This document shows positions 19,324-28,480 of a stretch of DNA of 64,000 nucleotides, piece after piece. The number at the start of each line of letters is the position of its first letter. The stretch's first letter is position 1. The notes below the pieces were generated by a model, which ran no database searches, was not told the origin of the DNA, and saw only the letters and a list, made by a program, of their open reading frames with translations. Source of the stretch: Neorhizobium petrolearium (GTDB lineage: Bacteria; Pseudomonadota; Alphaproteobacteria; Rhizobiales; Rhizobiaceae); contig NZ_JAGGJW010000010.1 in assembly GCF_017873175.1 (NCBI RefSeq), positions 124,001 through 188,000 on the forward strand. The letters run 5' to 3'. Position numbers and translations under genes: made by a program.

Positions 19324-21111
19324 TCAGCGTACGATCGCGTAGCTCTGGGCGTGGCGAGGCGTCGCCGCGCCGTAGAGCAGACCGTTTCGTCTTTCGACGG
19401 CACAGACGCGGCCGAGAGCCCAGCTCTCTTGGACGGAGAGCTTGTGGCCTCGCTCGCGCAGCGTATCAAGAACAGACGCGTCATACCGGTCTTCGATGAG
19501 AAGACGGCCGAGTTCGTATTCGCGTGGATAGAAGGATCCCGGCCAGTGCTTGCTGTGGAACATGGGAGCGTCGATCGCGCGTTGCAGGCCGTGTCCGTGC
19601 AGGACATGCCGCAGGAATACCGTCAACGGCCATTGATCCTGCTGGTCGCCGCCCGGTGTCCCGATCGCAAGGAAACCTTCTCCGTCTCTGGTCACCAATG
19701 TGGGGGTGAGGGTGGTGCGGGGGCGGGTTCCGGGCCGCAGCGTCGAAGGTAGGCCGTCATCCAGCCAGAACATCTGGGCTCGAGTGGAGATCGGAAAGCC
19801 AAGCCCTGGCACGACGGGCGAGCTCTGCAGCCAGCCGCCGCTCGGTGTCGCCGAGACCATGTTGCCGAAACGGTCGACGATATCGAGATGGACGGTGTCG
19901 CCCTCGATCTCGGGCACAGCGGCGAACGTGACCTCGCCGCCGCCCGGCCCCTGCGGAACCTTGCTGCCGGCGCGGGCTGCGATCCGCTCCAGCCTTTCCG
20001 CCGCCCCGGAAAGATGGCTGGCGGCCAGCCGCTGCGAAGCCTCGGAACCAACCAGTTTGGCCCGCTCCCGGGCGTAGTCATCGGAAAGCAGGGTTTGAAC
20101 CGGGATGTCTGAACTGTTCGGATCGCCGTAAAACGCCTCGCGATCGGCAAAGCAGAGTTTGGCGCTTTCGACGACCGTGTGGATGAAGTCGGCGCCGTAT
20201 GGGTCGAGACTGCCGATGTCGAGCTGCGACAGCAGTGCTAGCTGCTGCAGGAAGACCGGTCCTTGTCCCCACGGGCCGGTCTTATGGACCGTCAACCCAT
20301 GAAAATCGCGGGACACGGTCCTTTCCTTCGTCGCCGACCAGCGGGCAAGGTCATCGCCGCGAAGCAGACCACCATTGCGGCGGCCCGTCGTGTCGAACAG
20401 TTCCGCCGACCGGTAGAAGCGGTCGATAGCTTCCGCGACGAAGCCGCGATAAAAAGCCGTTCTCGCGGCTTCGATTTGGTCAATACGATCACCGCCCGCT
20501 GCCCTTGCCTCGTCGAGAATGCGCCGGTATGTCGCGGCGATGGCCGGTGTGCGCATCAGGGCGGCGGGTTTCGGTACTCGGTCATGCGGCAGCCAGACCT
20601 CGGCCGAGGTCGGCCATTCGTTGCGGAACAGATCCTCGACCGGAATGATCGACGCGATCGCCCGCGGCAGCAGCGGGAAGCCGTTTTCCGCGTAATCGAT
20701 GGCATAGGAGAAGATATCTTCGAGCGGCAGAGTGCCGTAATCGCGCAGCAATAGCATCCAGGCATCGAAGGCGCCGGGAACGACGGCCGGCAGAAGTCCC
20801 GTGCCGGGCACCATGTCGAGGCCGAGCGAGCGGAAAGCCTCCAGGCTGGCCAGAGCTGGAGACACGCCCTGACCGCAGATGACGACCGGTTCGTCCTCGC
20901 CCGCGCTCTTGAGGATGATCGGGACTTCACCGCCGGGCCCGTTCAGATGCGGTTCGACGATCTGAAGGGTAAAGCCGCAGGCGGCAGCCGCGTCGAACGC
21001 ATTGCCGCCGCGCTCCAGCACCGACATGCCGACGGACGTACCCAGCCAATGGGTGGAACTGACCGCGCCAAAAGTGCCGCTGAGTTCGGGGCGTGTGATA
21101 AAGGGTGCCAT
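19324..21111 (-). CDS. Gamma-glutamyltransferase-family Ntn hydrolase (paralog 2)
   Basis: A 595-residue paralog of the gene at 11821. The two share nearly identical N-terminal blocks (GTFGAVSSTHWL; VEPHLNGP) and C-terminal blocks (GNMVSATPSGGW; GTPGGDQQDQWP). The predicted processing threonine is in GDTVHLDIVD. As in paralog 1, the region aligned to the glutamate-binding Arg reads ICGQGVSP. No signal peptide. The ATG at 21111 is chosen over an upstream extension that overlaps the permease gene. It is the last gene of the Pot-type ABC operon. Confidence 0.88.
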   Translation of the reverse strand: MAPFITRPELSGTFGAVSSTHWLGTSVGMSVLERGGNAFDAAAACGFTLQIVEPHLNGPGGEVPIILKSAGEDEPVVICGQGVSPALASLEAFRSLGLDMVPGTGLLPAVVPGAFDAWMLLLRDYGTLPLEDIFSYAIDYAENGFPLLPRAIASIIPVEDLFRNEWPTSAEVWLPHDRVPKPAALMRTPAIAATYRRILDEARAAGGDRIDQIEAARTAFYRGFVAEAIDRFYRSAELFDTTGRRNGGLLRGDDLARWSATKERTVSRDFHGLTVHKTGPWGQGPVFLQQLALLSQLDIGSLDPYGADFIHTVVESAKLCFADREAFYGDPNSSDIPVQTLLSDDYARERAKLVGSEASQRLAASHLSGAAERLERIAARAGSKVPQGPGGGEVTFAAVPEIEGDTVHLDIVDRFGNMVSATPSGGWLQSSPVVPGLGFPISTRAQMFWLDDGLPSTLRPGTRPRTTLTPTLVTRDGEGFLAIGTPGGDQQDQWPLTVFLRHVLHGHGLQRAIDAPMFHSKHWPGSFYPREYELGRLLIEDRYDASVLDTLRERGHKLSVQESWALGRVCAVERRNGLLYGAATPRHAQSYAIVR

Positions 21112-21121
21112 ATCCGACTGC

Positions 21122-21904
21122 CTATCTCTGGACGAGTTGCTTGGCGCCGACCAACCGTTCGGCCAGCACAAGCACGAAGAGGATGATGAGGACTTGCAAT
21201 GCCGAGGCCGCGGCGACGACGAGTTGGTTGCCCTGGAATTGCAGGTAGCTGAATATTTCGATCGGCAGTGTCACGATGCCCGGCCCCGTCAGGAACAGCG
21301 CGGTGTTCAGTTCCCCGAAGGAGACGACGAAGGCGAACAGCCAGCCAGAGAGAACTCCTGGCCAGATGATCGGTAGGGTGATCAGCATGAATGAACGCAC
21401 CGGCCCGGCGCCCAGACTCTGGCCTGCTTCTTCCAGTGTTGTGTCGAAGCTTTGCAGCGAGGTCAGCACGGCTCGGAAGGCGTAAGGCAGGCAGACGACC
21501 ACATGCGCGATGAAAAGGCCCGGCAACACGCTCATGTTGACCGTTTTGTAGAGCAGCAACAGCGCAAGCCCGAGGATAAGCGCCGGAAACACCAGCGGCG
21601 CCATGATGAGCATCTGAAGGAAGGTCGAAAGGCCGTTCCGGTTGCGAGAGACATAGATGGCACCCAGAAGTCCGAGCAGGGCGGAAGCACAGGCCGAGGT
21701 GAGCGCCAGAACGATGCTGAGCATGAAGGCGTTGCGCATTTCGGCTATTCCGAAGAATTCGACGAACCAGCGCAGCGAGAAGCCGGGTGGCGGAAAGACA
21801 AGCGCATCGCCCGAGCTGAACGACACGATCAGCACGACAAGGATCGGCCCCATGATCAGGGTAAGCGCGATGCCGACGATAAGGCGGAGGAAGACGGCTC
21901 CCAT
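21122..21904 (-). CDS. ABC transporter permease, PotC-type
   Basis: A 260-residue permease with several membrane spans and the coupling motif TTLEEAGQSLGAGPVRSFM near residue 160, typical of the second permease in spermidine/putrescine-like and Fe3+-like importers. It starts 3 bases after the PotB-like stop and ends 10 bases before the Ggt paralog 2 start. The ligand is unknown; polyamine- or opine-like compounds are possible. Confidence 0.92.
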   Translation of the reverse strand: MGAVFLRLIVGIALTLIMGPILVVLIVSFSSGDALVFPPPGFSLRWFVEFFGIAEMRNAFMLSIVLALTSACASALLGLLGAIYVSRNRNGLSTFLQMLIMAPLVFPALILGLALLLLYKTVNMSVLPGLFIAHVVVCLPYAFRAVLTSLQSFDTTLEEAGQSLGAGPVRSFMLITLPIIWPGVLSGWLFAFVVSFGELNTALFLTGPGIVTLPIEIFSYLQFQGNQLVVAAASALQVLIILFVLVLAERLVGAKQLVQR

Positions 21905-21907
21905 GGT

Positions 21908-22771
21908 TCAGCCCTTCCCCTGTACGCGATTAGGTCGAACGACGAGCTGAATGATGACCGCAATAATCAGGGCGATGATCAGCAGCGCAAAAGAGAGAGC
22001 CGCAGCGCGGGGCCACCGGAAGGTGGTGACGCTGTCGAATACCAAGCTTACCAGCAGCTTGTAGCGTGGCCCGCCGAGGAGCGCGATGGTCACGTAGGCG
22101 CTCAGCGTCAGGAAGGTGACAAGCATAAGGCCGGATGCGATGCCTGGGCTGGAAAGCGGCAGGGTAACGCGCAGGAAAGCACGCCACGGGCTGGCGCCGA
22201 GCGAATAGGCGGCTTCGGTATATCGCGTGTCTATGGTGGTCAGCGAGTTGGTGAGCGAGACGATCATGAAGGGCAGAAGGATCGTCAGCAGTCCGAGCGT
22301 TACCGCCTCGAAGGAATAGAGATATTGCACCGGCCGTTCGATGAGGCCAACGCCTGTCAGCGTGCTGCTGACCAAACCGCGCCGTCCCAGGATAGCGACC
22401 CAGCCATAGGCCCGGACCACGTTACTGACCATCAGCGGTACCATCATCACCATCAGCATGATCATGCGCCCTCGGGCGGACAGCCGGGCTGCATAGAAAG
22501 CGACGGGATAGCCGATCAGCAGGCAGAGGGCGAGGACGATGGCCGTAGACAGCAATGTCCGCCGGATGATCAGCAGGTAGAAGGAGTCGGTGAAGATTTC
22601 GGCATAGTTGATCAGCGTCGGCTCGAGATCAAAGAGCGACGTTCCCGAGTTCGTCATGAAGCTGACGAACAGCAGGTAGCAAAGCGGCACAACGAAAAAC
22701 AGGCCGAGGATCACCAACGGTGGCAAGGCGACAGCGTAGAGCAGAGATGATGCGGGAAGGACCCTGTTCAT
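21908..22771 (-). CDS. ABC transporter permease, PotB-type
   Basis: A 287-residue permease (LYAVALPPLVILGLFFVVPL as first span; coupling motif YTEAAYSLGASPWRAFLRV near residue 195). The start at 22771 is fixed by its ATGA overlap with the ATPase stop at 22768-22770. It pairs with the PotC-like permease downstream. Confidence 0.92.
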   Translation of the reverse strand: MNRVLPASSLLYAVALPPLVILGLFFVVPLCYLLFVSFMTNSGTSLFDLEPTLINYAEIFTDSFYLLIIRRTLLSTAIVLALCLLIGYPVAFYAARLSARGRMIMLMVMMVPLMVSNVVRAYGWVAILGRRGLVSSTLTGVGLIERPVQYLYSFEAVTLGLLTILLPFMIVSLTNSLTTIDTRYTEAAYSLGASPWRAFLRVTLPLSSPGIASGLMLVTFLTLSAYVTIALLGGPRYKLLVSLVFDSVTTFRWPRAAALSFALLIIALIIAVIIQLVVRPNRVQGKG

Positions 22772-23853
22772 GTCGGATCCTCCAGTGCGACGGCGCTTGC
22801 CGTTTCCCATGACAGCCCCACGGAGGTGCCGGTCTCTATATCGGCTGGCGTCGCGGCGGTGTTCTGCAGTACCGCGTTGAGGGCTATTCCTCCCATGTCG
22901 AGGTAAAGGAAGGTCTGGGCGCCTCGATAGATGACGTCCTTCACCACCGCCCGAATGCCGCTTTGCGGATCGAGCACGATCTTCTCCGGCCGCAAGGCGA
23001 AGCGCAGCTTCCCCTTGCTGACGGGCGTGCCGGAAACCTGAATGAGATTACCGGCGACGTCCACGACAGCACGATCTCCTTCGCGGCCCCGCACATGTCC
23101 TTCGAGAATGTTGCTCGCGCCGAGAAAAGTTGCGACGAATTCGGTGCGCGGCCGGTCGTAAATGTCTTTCGGTGTGCCAGCCTGCTGGATGCGGCCGTGG
23201 TTCATCACCGCCACCCGGTCGGACATGGTCAGCGCCTCTTCCTGATCGTGGGTGACGAAGACCGTGGTCATGCCGAGGCGGTGCTGCAACTGGCGGATTT
23301 CCACCTGCATCTGCTCGCGAAGCATCTTGTCCAGCGCGCTCAGGGGTTCATCGAGCAGCAGTACGTCCGGCTCGAACACGACGGCACGAGCAAGCGCGAC
23401 GCGTTGTTGCTGGCCGCCGGAAAGCTGGCGCGGGTAGCGGTCCGCAAACTTTCCAAGTGCCACGAGGTCGAGAACGGCGGCAACCTTCTGGCGGATGACA
23501 TCCTTTCCGATGCCGCGCATCTGCAGACCGAATGCCACGTTTTCGGTGACGCTCAGATGCGGGAAAAGCGCGAAATTCTGAAAGACCATGCCGAAGCTTC
23601 GCTTGTAGGCCGGTATGCCCGTCACATCCTTTCCGCGAATATATACCTGTCCCCTGGTCGGCTGCTCGAAACCGGCGATGAGGCGAAGGGTTGTTGTCTT
23701 GCCGCATCCGCTCGGCCCGAGCAGCGCAAACAGCGTCCCACGCTCGATCTCGAGGTCCAGGGAGTGCAGAGCGGTCGCGGTTTCAAACGACTTTTCGACC
23801 GAGACGAAGCGTACATCGGATGCGCCGACCGAGGTGGTGCTATCGGTTTTCAT
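22768..23853 (-). CDS. ABC transporter ATP-binding protein, PotA-type
   Basis: A 361-residue ATPase with Walker A GPSGCGKTTTLRL near residue 46, signature LSGGQQQRVALARA near 145, Walker B VLLLDEPLSALD near 165, and a C-terminal TOBE domain (LRFALRPEKIVL). The ATG at 23853 lies 14 bases inside the end of the BPL_N-type gene, so the two are translationally coupled. Confidence 0.93.
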   Translation of the reverse strand: MKTDSTTSVGASDVRFVSVEKSFETATALHSLDLEIERGTLFALLGPSGCGKTTTLRLIAGFEQPTRGQVYIRGKDVTGIPAYKRSFGMVFQNFALFPHLSVTENVAFGLQMRGIGKDVIRQKVAAVLDLVALGKFADRYPRQLSGGQQQRVALARAVVFEPDVLLLDEPLSALDKMLREQMQVEIRQLQHRLGMTTVFVTHDQEEALTMSDRVAVMNHGRIQQAGTPKDIYDRPRTEFVATFLGASNILEGHVRGREGDRAVVDVAGNLIQVSGTPVSKGKLRFALRPEKIVLDPQSGIRAVVKDVIYRGAQTFLYLDMGGIALNAVLQNTAATPADIETGTSVGLSWETASAVALEDPT

Positions 23854-25249
23854 GGGATGTCTCCAGGGCATTGTCGCACCGCATGATACGCAGTCCTGCG
23901 GCGCAGAGCCTGATCGGCATTTCGGTCAACACCAGGGTTTCGGTAGGCTTCGACGGGGCTTCGAGCGAGGGGAGGGATGCCTGCAGGACGCCGACAAGGC
24001 CATCGACCAGCCGGATGTCGACGAGGCCTGCGGCACATTCAGTCCGGATGCCCGCCAGCACGTCTTGCCATTCCTGCTTCAGCCTTTCGAATTCGGCGGA
24101 GAGGAGGTGGTGCATTGCCTCGGTCTCGGAGCACGCCAGGGCCTCCAGCCTGACAAACGAGGCGATCATGGCCGCGTCCAATTCGTTGAGCAGCTGCAGG
24201 AGTTCGTGCGGCGAGACCTTCTTCATTTCAGAGATGGCGCCATCGCCTCGCCTTTCGAACAAACCGAGATAGACAAGCGCATTATAGATCAGTCTGAAAC
24301 CCGCGCAGTCTTCCTTCATGAAGAAGCGTAGCGTCTCGTCCATGACCTTGAAGCCGCGAATGGGAAGAAACCGCCGAACGTAGGCTTCAAGCACGATGCC
24401 CTTACGCAGGAACTCGCCCATTTCCGGGTGCGGCGAAAAGATGATCACCTTGCCGCGTCCGAGATTGGCGGAAAGAACGGCGGGCGTGTTTTTCATCTCG
24501 CGATCGAAGAGTGACGGTGCAAGCGGGTTGTCGATGAACAGCCGGCTTTCAGAAATGAAATTGCGGAAGTGTCCGAGCGAGACTGCAGCCCGAACCGAAT
24601 TCGAATATACCGGTCCGTGATAGTATGGCAGTTCGATCGCCTCCGGCAGGCCGCGTCCAAGAACCGGGTCGCTGACCGAAATGCCCAGCACCGCGGCTCC
24701 GGTTGAAAGATACTCCTGCGTATAATTCGGGGTCGCGTCGATCGCGCGCAGCCAGCCCGGCCGCCCGTCCGAGGCATAGAAGCCGCCGCCGCAGGAACCC
24801 ATGAACGCGCCGCCCGCGGAGATGAAAGCGTGGATTGCCGCGTCGATGCCGGCGAGGTTTTCGGCGCGATCCAGGCCCCAGGTAGCGAAGCCGCCCGGCA
24901 TGACGAGCAGATCGTAATCCGAAAGCGCCCCGGCCACGATCTGCCGGCCGTCGATTGGCGAGAAGGTCAGCCCCAGGCTGAGCAGGGAATGGGCATAATA
25001 GGCCCAGTAGGGATAGCCGACGGCCTCGCCCGCGTAGATTGCGATGCGCGGAGGCGCACTTGTCTCAGGCAGACCTTCGGCAGCTTCGCCGGTCAGGCCA
25101 AGTCTCGCAGCGGCTTCAGCGAGTTGCCCGTCGACCACGAATCCTTCGGCACCGTCGGCCGCGGGGAATTGATATGCGCGGCATCGATTGAGGAACGTCA
25201 GAGGAATGCCGGTGAACGCTCCGCGGTCAGCCAGCTTGAAAATCGTCAT
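23840..25249 (-). CDS. BPL_N/GATase1-like domain protein with helical C-terminal domain
   Basis: About 469 residues. Residues ~70-300 form a class I glutamine-amidotransferase-like fold of the BPL_N type: RIAIYAGEAVGYPYWAYYAH, LLVMPGGFATWGL and the nucleophile-elbow motif GSCGGGFYAS with a candidate catalytic Cys. The last ~150 residues are predicted helical, rich in Leu and Glu, and not recognised. Start choice is uncertain: 25249 (MTIFKLADRG) is used, and in-frame ATGs at 25285 and 25300 are possible because the receptor gene ends at 25306. It sits inside a Pot-type ABC operon with a Ggt-family gene, so an amide-processing role on the imported ligand is plausible but unproven. Confidence 0.78.
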   Translation of the reverse strand: MTIFKLADRGAFTGIPLTFLNRCRAYQFPAADGAEGFVVDGQLAEAAARLGLTGEAAEGLPETSAPPRIAIYAGEAVGYPYWAYYAHSLLSLGLTFSPIDGRQIVAGALSDYDLLVMPGGFATWGLDRAENLAGIDAAIHAFISAGGAFMGSCGGGFYASDGRPGWLRAIDATPNYTQEYLSTGAAVLGISVSDPVLGRGLPEAIELPYYHGPVYSNSVRAAVSLGHFRNFISESRLFIDNPLAPSLFDREMKNTPAVLSANLGRGKVIIFSPHPEMGEFLRKGIVLEAYVRRFLPIRGFKVMDETLRFFMKEDCAGFRLIYNALVYLGLFERRGDGAISEMKKVSPHELLQLLNELDAAMIASFVRLEALACSETEAMHHLLSAEFERLKQEWQDVLAGIRTECAAGLVDIRLVDGLVGVLQASLPSLEAPSKPTETLVLTEMPIRLCAAGLRIMRCDNALETSHENR

Positions 25250-25305
25250 GAGATTGGGATTCCTGCCATTTGGTGCGGCGGCCATAAGGCCGCCGTCCAT
25301 TGTCT

Positions 25306-26370
25306 TCAACCGCCCGAAACGACGCGGTTCCAGCGGTCGGTCCATTGGCCGCGGTTGGCGGACATGAATTCCTGATCTAGGTCGACGATACGCGCCGTCT
25401 CTTCCGGCGAGAACTGAACTCTCTCCTGCAGTTCCACGGGCAGCTTGGCCAGCGTGTCGGGATGCGTGCCGCCGTAGTTGAACACCTGGGCGACCCACCC
25501 TTGCGTCGATGGGTCGATCGTCATGTTCACGTACTGCTCGGCCAGCACCTTGTTTTTGGTATTCTTGGCAATGCCGGTTCCGGAGAGGTAGGAGATCGCT
25601 CCTTCCTTCGGAAAGACCCATTCGACCTTTCCACCCTGCTGTCGCACCGTATAGGTCTGCGACTTGTAAAGCAGGCCGACGGCCGCTTCCTCGTTGACCA
25701 GCGCGCTCATGATGGTGTCCGTATCTTTGGCCCAGATCGGATCGAGAGCGGCCATCTTGCCCAGCATGTCGAAGCCGGCTTCGCCGTCCCTGGCGTCCTT
25801 GCCGGCTGCCATTGCGCCGATCGGGATGATGTAGGGGCCGATCGAATGGGTGATTTCCGGCAGGACGATCTGTCCCCGATAGTCCTCGTTCCACAGATCC
25901 GCAAAGCTGGTGGGAGGCTTTTTGACCAGGTTCGGGTTGTAGGCAATCCCGAGGGCGGAGTAGATCATCGCCACCCAACCCTTGCGCTTGAAGCGGTCAG
26001 GCACGGCGGCAAGAAAAGGCAAATTCTGAGAGTTCGGATCCAGTTCTTCCAGAACGCCCTGAGCCTCCGCCAGCGGGACGACACCATCATGGAGCTGAAC
26101 GAGATCGTAGACCTGGTTGCCGAGGCTGATCTTCAGCTTGGTGATGCGCTCGACGGGGCTGGATCCACGATCCTGCACGATCTTGACGCCGGTCTTTTTC
26201 GCAAAGGGCGTATCGACATTTTTGGCCATGCCATCGCCCCACAGACCGCCCCAGGTCATCATTGCAAGTGACTCGGGTTTCGATTGTGCGAAGGCGAGGC
26301 GCGCCGAGCCGATGGCTGGAGAGGCAAGCGCGGCTGAGGCCGCGAGTTTCATAAAATTACGTCTGTCCAT
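25306..26370 (-). CDS. ABC transporter substrate-binding protein, PotD/SBP_bac_8-type
   Basis: A 354-residue receptor with a twin-arginine-like leader (DRRNFMKLAASAALASPA, cleavage near AFAQS), so export by Tat is likely. The mature protein shows the PotD-like MTWGGLWGDG, YNPNLVKKPPTSFADLWNED and a C-terminal FMSANRGQWTDRWNRV. It is the first gene of the minus-strand operon receptor, BPL_N, ATPase, two permeases, Ggt. The promoter region upstream carries the repeats described at 26387-26406. Confidence 0.92.
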   Translation of the reverse strand: MDRRNFMKLAASAALASPAIGSARLAFAQSKPESLAMMTWGGLWGDGMAKNVDTPFAKKTGVKIVQDRGSSPVERITKLKISLGNQVYDLVQLHDGVVPLAEAQGVLEELDPNSQNLPFLAAVPDRFKRKGWVAMIYSALGIAYNPNLVKKPPTSFADLWNEDYRGQIVLPEITHSIGPYIIPIGAMAAGKDARDGEAGFDMLGKMAALDPIWAKDTDTIMSALVNEEAAVGLLYKSQTYTVRQQGGKVEWVFPKEGAISYLSGTGIAKNTKNKVLAEQYVNMTIDPSTQGWVAQVFNYGGTHPDTLAKLPVELQERVQFSPEETARIVDLDQEFMSANRGQWTDRWNRVVSGG

Positions 26371-26386
26371 TTTGTTCCCCTTATAT

Positions 26387-26406
26387 GAACCATTTCAAAT
26401 TGGTTC
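26387..26406. promoter_or_regulatory. Inverted repeat upstream of Pot-type operon (candidate GntR operator)
   Basis: GAACCA (26387-26392) and TGGTTC (26401-26406) are perfect inverted arms separated by 8 bases (TTTCAAAT), located 16 bases upstream of the receptor start. The same TGGTTC word recurs twice near the divergent GntR gene (26564-26581). The likely reading is an operator of the GntR protein encoded at 26612. Confidence 0.5.
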
Positions 26407-26563
26407 CATAAATACACAGAGCCTTTTACGTCTGCTGCTGCGATCGGGTCTTATTTTCTTGTCATTCGATGGGCATAGTCAAGCTAATTTCCCGCAATTA
26501 TGCCATATAATGAATCAAATTGATTAGTCTGCCTAAAAAAATGGCGCAGTGCACATCTTGATA

Positions 26564-26581
26564 AATGGTTCGCAATGGTTC
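26564..26581 (+). promoter_or_regulatory. Tandem AATGGTTC repeat upstream of GntR gene
   Basis: AATGGTTC occurs at 26564-26571 and again at 26574-26581 with a GC spacer, 30 bases before the GTG start at 26612. It shares the TGGTTC core with the inverted repeat 160 bases away, so a regulator bound at both ends of the divergent promoter could control both directions. Confidence 0.5.
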
Positions 26582-26611
26582 ATGTTGTGGCCGCGAATAT
26601 GAGGAATAATC

Positions 26612-27301
26612 GTGTCGACGAGAAACAAGCAAAATCTGCTCGATACGCTACGTGCAGCAATCGAGGCCACGGACGAACGGTTCATTAGGGAGGAGCGGCT
26701 TCTGCCGGAGCGCGAACTGAGCGATCGGTTCGGTGTAGGGCGGCGTGCCGTCCGAGAGGCATTGAATGAACTCGAAGGGGAGGGGCTGCTTTTCAGAAAG
26801 CAGGGGCTTGGAACGTTTGTTCGAGAGGTAGGGCCAAAGTCCACGAGCCTCAAATCGCTCACCAACCGGACCAGCCCCCATGACATCATTGAGGTCAGAC
26901 TGGAGATCGAGCCGGTGCTGGCCCGTTTTGCCGCGACGCGCGCGACGCCGAAAGACATCGACCAGATGAAGCTTTTCGTCCGCAGGGCGGCGCAAGCTGC
27001 AACGCCACGGGAATACGAACGATGGGACAGCGCCTTCCATACCAAGATTGCGGAAAGCGTTCGCAATACGATGTTCTGGGGCGTATTCCGCCTCATCAAT
27101 TCCGTGCGTAAGGAACAGCATTGGGTGAATTCGCGGACGCGTGTTTTCACCCACGGAGTGAGCGAGGAGATGGTCCGTCAACATAACGCCATCGTTGCCT
27201 CGATTGCGGCGAGGGATCCGCAGGCAGCTGAGGACGCCATGCGTGATCATATCGCGACTGCGGGCGTGCGGATCAGCCAGTCGATCGTGGAAAGTCTCTG
27301 A
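26612..27301 (+). CDS. GntR-family transcriptional regulator (FadR/FCD subfamily)
   Basis: A 229-residue regulator. The winged helix reads LPERELSDRFGVGRRAVREAL (about residues 32-52) and GLGTFVREV; the FCD domain includes RWDSAFHTKIAESV and VRQHNAIVASIAARDPQAAE. The GTG start at 26612 is preceded by GAGGAA at 26601-26606. It is divergent from the Pot-type operon and flanked by shared repeats, so it probably controls that operon and itself. Confidence 0.9.
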   Translation: MSTRNKQNLLDTLRAAIEATDERFIREERLLPERELSDRFGVGRRAVREALNELEGEGLLFRKQGLGTFVREVGPKSTSLKSLTNRTSPHDIIEVRLEIEPVLARFAATRATPKDIDQMKLFVRRAAQAATPREYERWDSAFHTKIAESVRNTMFWGVFRLINSVRKEQHWVNSRTRVFTHGVSEEMVRQHNAIVASIAARDPQAAEDAMRDHIATAGVRISQSIVESL

Positions 27302-28096
27302 AGACAAGAAGCTCCTAGCCCCAGGCACTGCCGTTTCCAGCGCGCCCGGCCCGGACTTGATAGCCCGTCCTGGCAAGCAATGTTCAATTTCACATTTCTT
27401 GATGGCCGCGAGGGCACACTTTTCACGGCGATTTCCACCCACGGTGGGATCATCATCGATTCCGCCAACCATTCGACAGGGCGATGATGTTCGTGCCTTC
27501 TTCGTGCTGATGATCCTAGCAACGCTTCTCAACGGTCCTGCTAACGTCATCGAAAGGCGCGTCGGACCTTCACAATTCGAGTTGTCGGATCGTGAGTAAA
27601 CGTCCCGAAAATCAAACCTGCGCCCAGGCGCAGGGCATATAATGGTTCCTCGTCACGCGTACCGACCTCAACCCAGTTTAGCGGCGATCTTAAGATCGTC
27701 AAAGGTGTCGCTTCGGCGCCGCTCCCTGGGTCGATATGGGGTTAAGGGAACGGCTCAAGGCAGCCGGGAACTATGAAATCGCGACGACGTCGGTCACTGG
27801 CGCATCACCTTTTCAGTGATCTGTTTTCGCGATGACTTCAAAGAATCTAACTATTTGTCATTCGTCAAGAACAGCTCTAACGATGGTCATACATCGGACA
27901 TCAAATGAACCGGCGCTTCTTCGAGTTCTGTTGATGGCGATGATCGGGAGGATTGCAATAGCTTTAGGACTGACCACGGCAGGCACTTCCTGTGGTGGCG
28001 AAGCTTTGCCCAAAACCCCGAACCAGTTTCGAGTGTCTTCCGGCGGCATCCGGCGGGAGGTGCCAGCTATTCTCGCATGGGAGATGGGAGCAGACC
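27302..28096. other. Gene-poor interval
   Basis: About 800 bases without a gene I can recognise. Open frames are short and lack family motifs. A perfect 14-base palindrome CGATCTTAAGATCG lies at 27685-27698. The base composition and the truncated monooxygenase that follows suggest that this is degraded DNA at a rearrangement border. Confidence 0.5.
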
Positions 28097-28300
28097 ATGG
28101 AAGTGACGATTGTAGGTGGAGGCATTGGCGGGTTGACGCTTGCGCTCATGCTTCATGAAGAGGGCATCGCGCGTTTACGAAGCAGCCCGGAATTGAAGGC
28201 GCTGGGCGTAGGGATCACCCTCCTGCCGCATGCCTCACGCGAGATGTGCCGGCTCGGCCTTGAGGATGCCCTGGTCAAGGTGGCGATCACCAATTTGTGA
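28097..28300 (+). pseudogene. FAD-dependent monooxygenase, 5' fragment
   Basis: The frame from the ATG at 28097 reads EVTIVGGGIGGLTLALMLHE, the FAD-binding GxGxxG motif of UbiH/salicylate-hydroxylase-type aromatic monooxygenases, then ELKALGVGITLLPHA. It ends at a TGA after 67 codons, where the family continues to ~380-400 residues. A few residues also appear deleted after HEEGI compared with the usual family spacing. Non-functional remnant. Confidence 0.75.
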
Positions 28301-28480
28301 TTTTCGCGCAGAACTGAGCTGGTTTTGGAGTGAACCGCCGATGTTCGTTGAAGCGTCGCGTCCGGTAGTACAGCTGCGACAGATAAAAAAGCAGCACATT
28401 CGTTAATCTGCCAAAATGCTATCATCGTTGAGCAGCATTGAGCAGAATGAGCTTGCCACCGCAGAAGGGAATAACGCTGA

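Noticed and set aside
21452..22750. 432-codon plus-strand frame across the Pot-type permeases
   Set aside because: Antisense of two membrane proteins; composition of charged repeats (Asp, Gln, Arg) is typical of shadow frames.
27832..28158. 108-codon plus-strand frame in the gene-poor interval
   Set aside because: No recognisable domain; its end overlaps the monooxygenase remnant in another frame.
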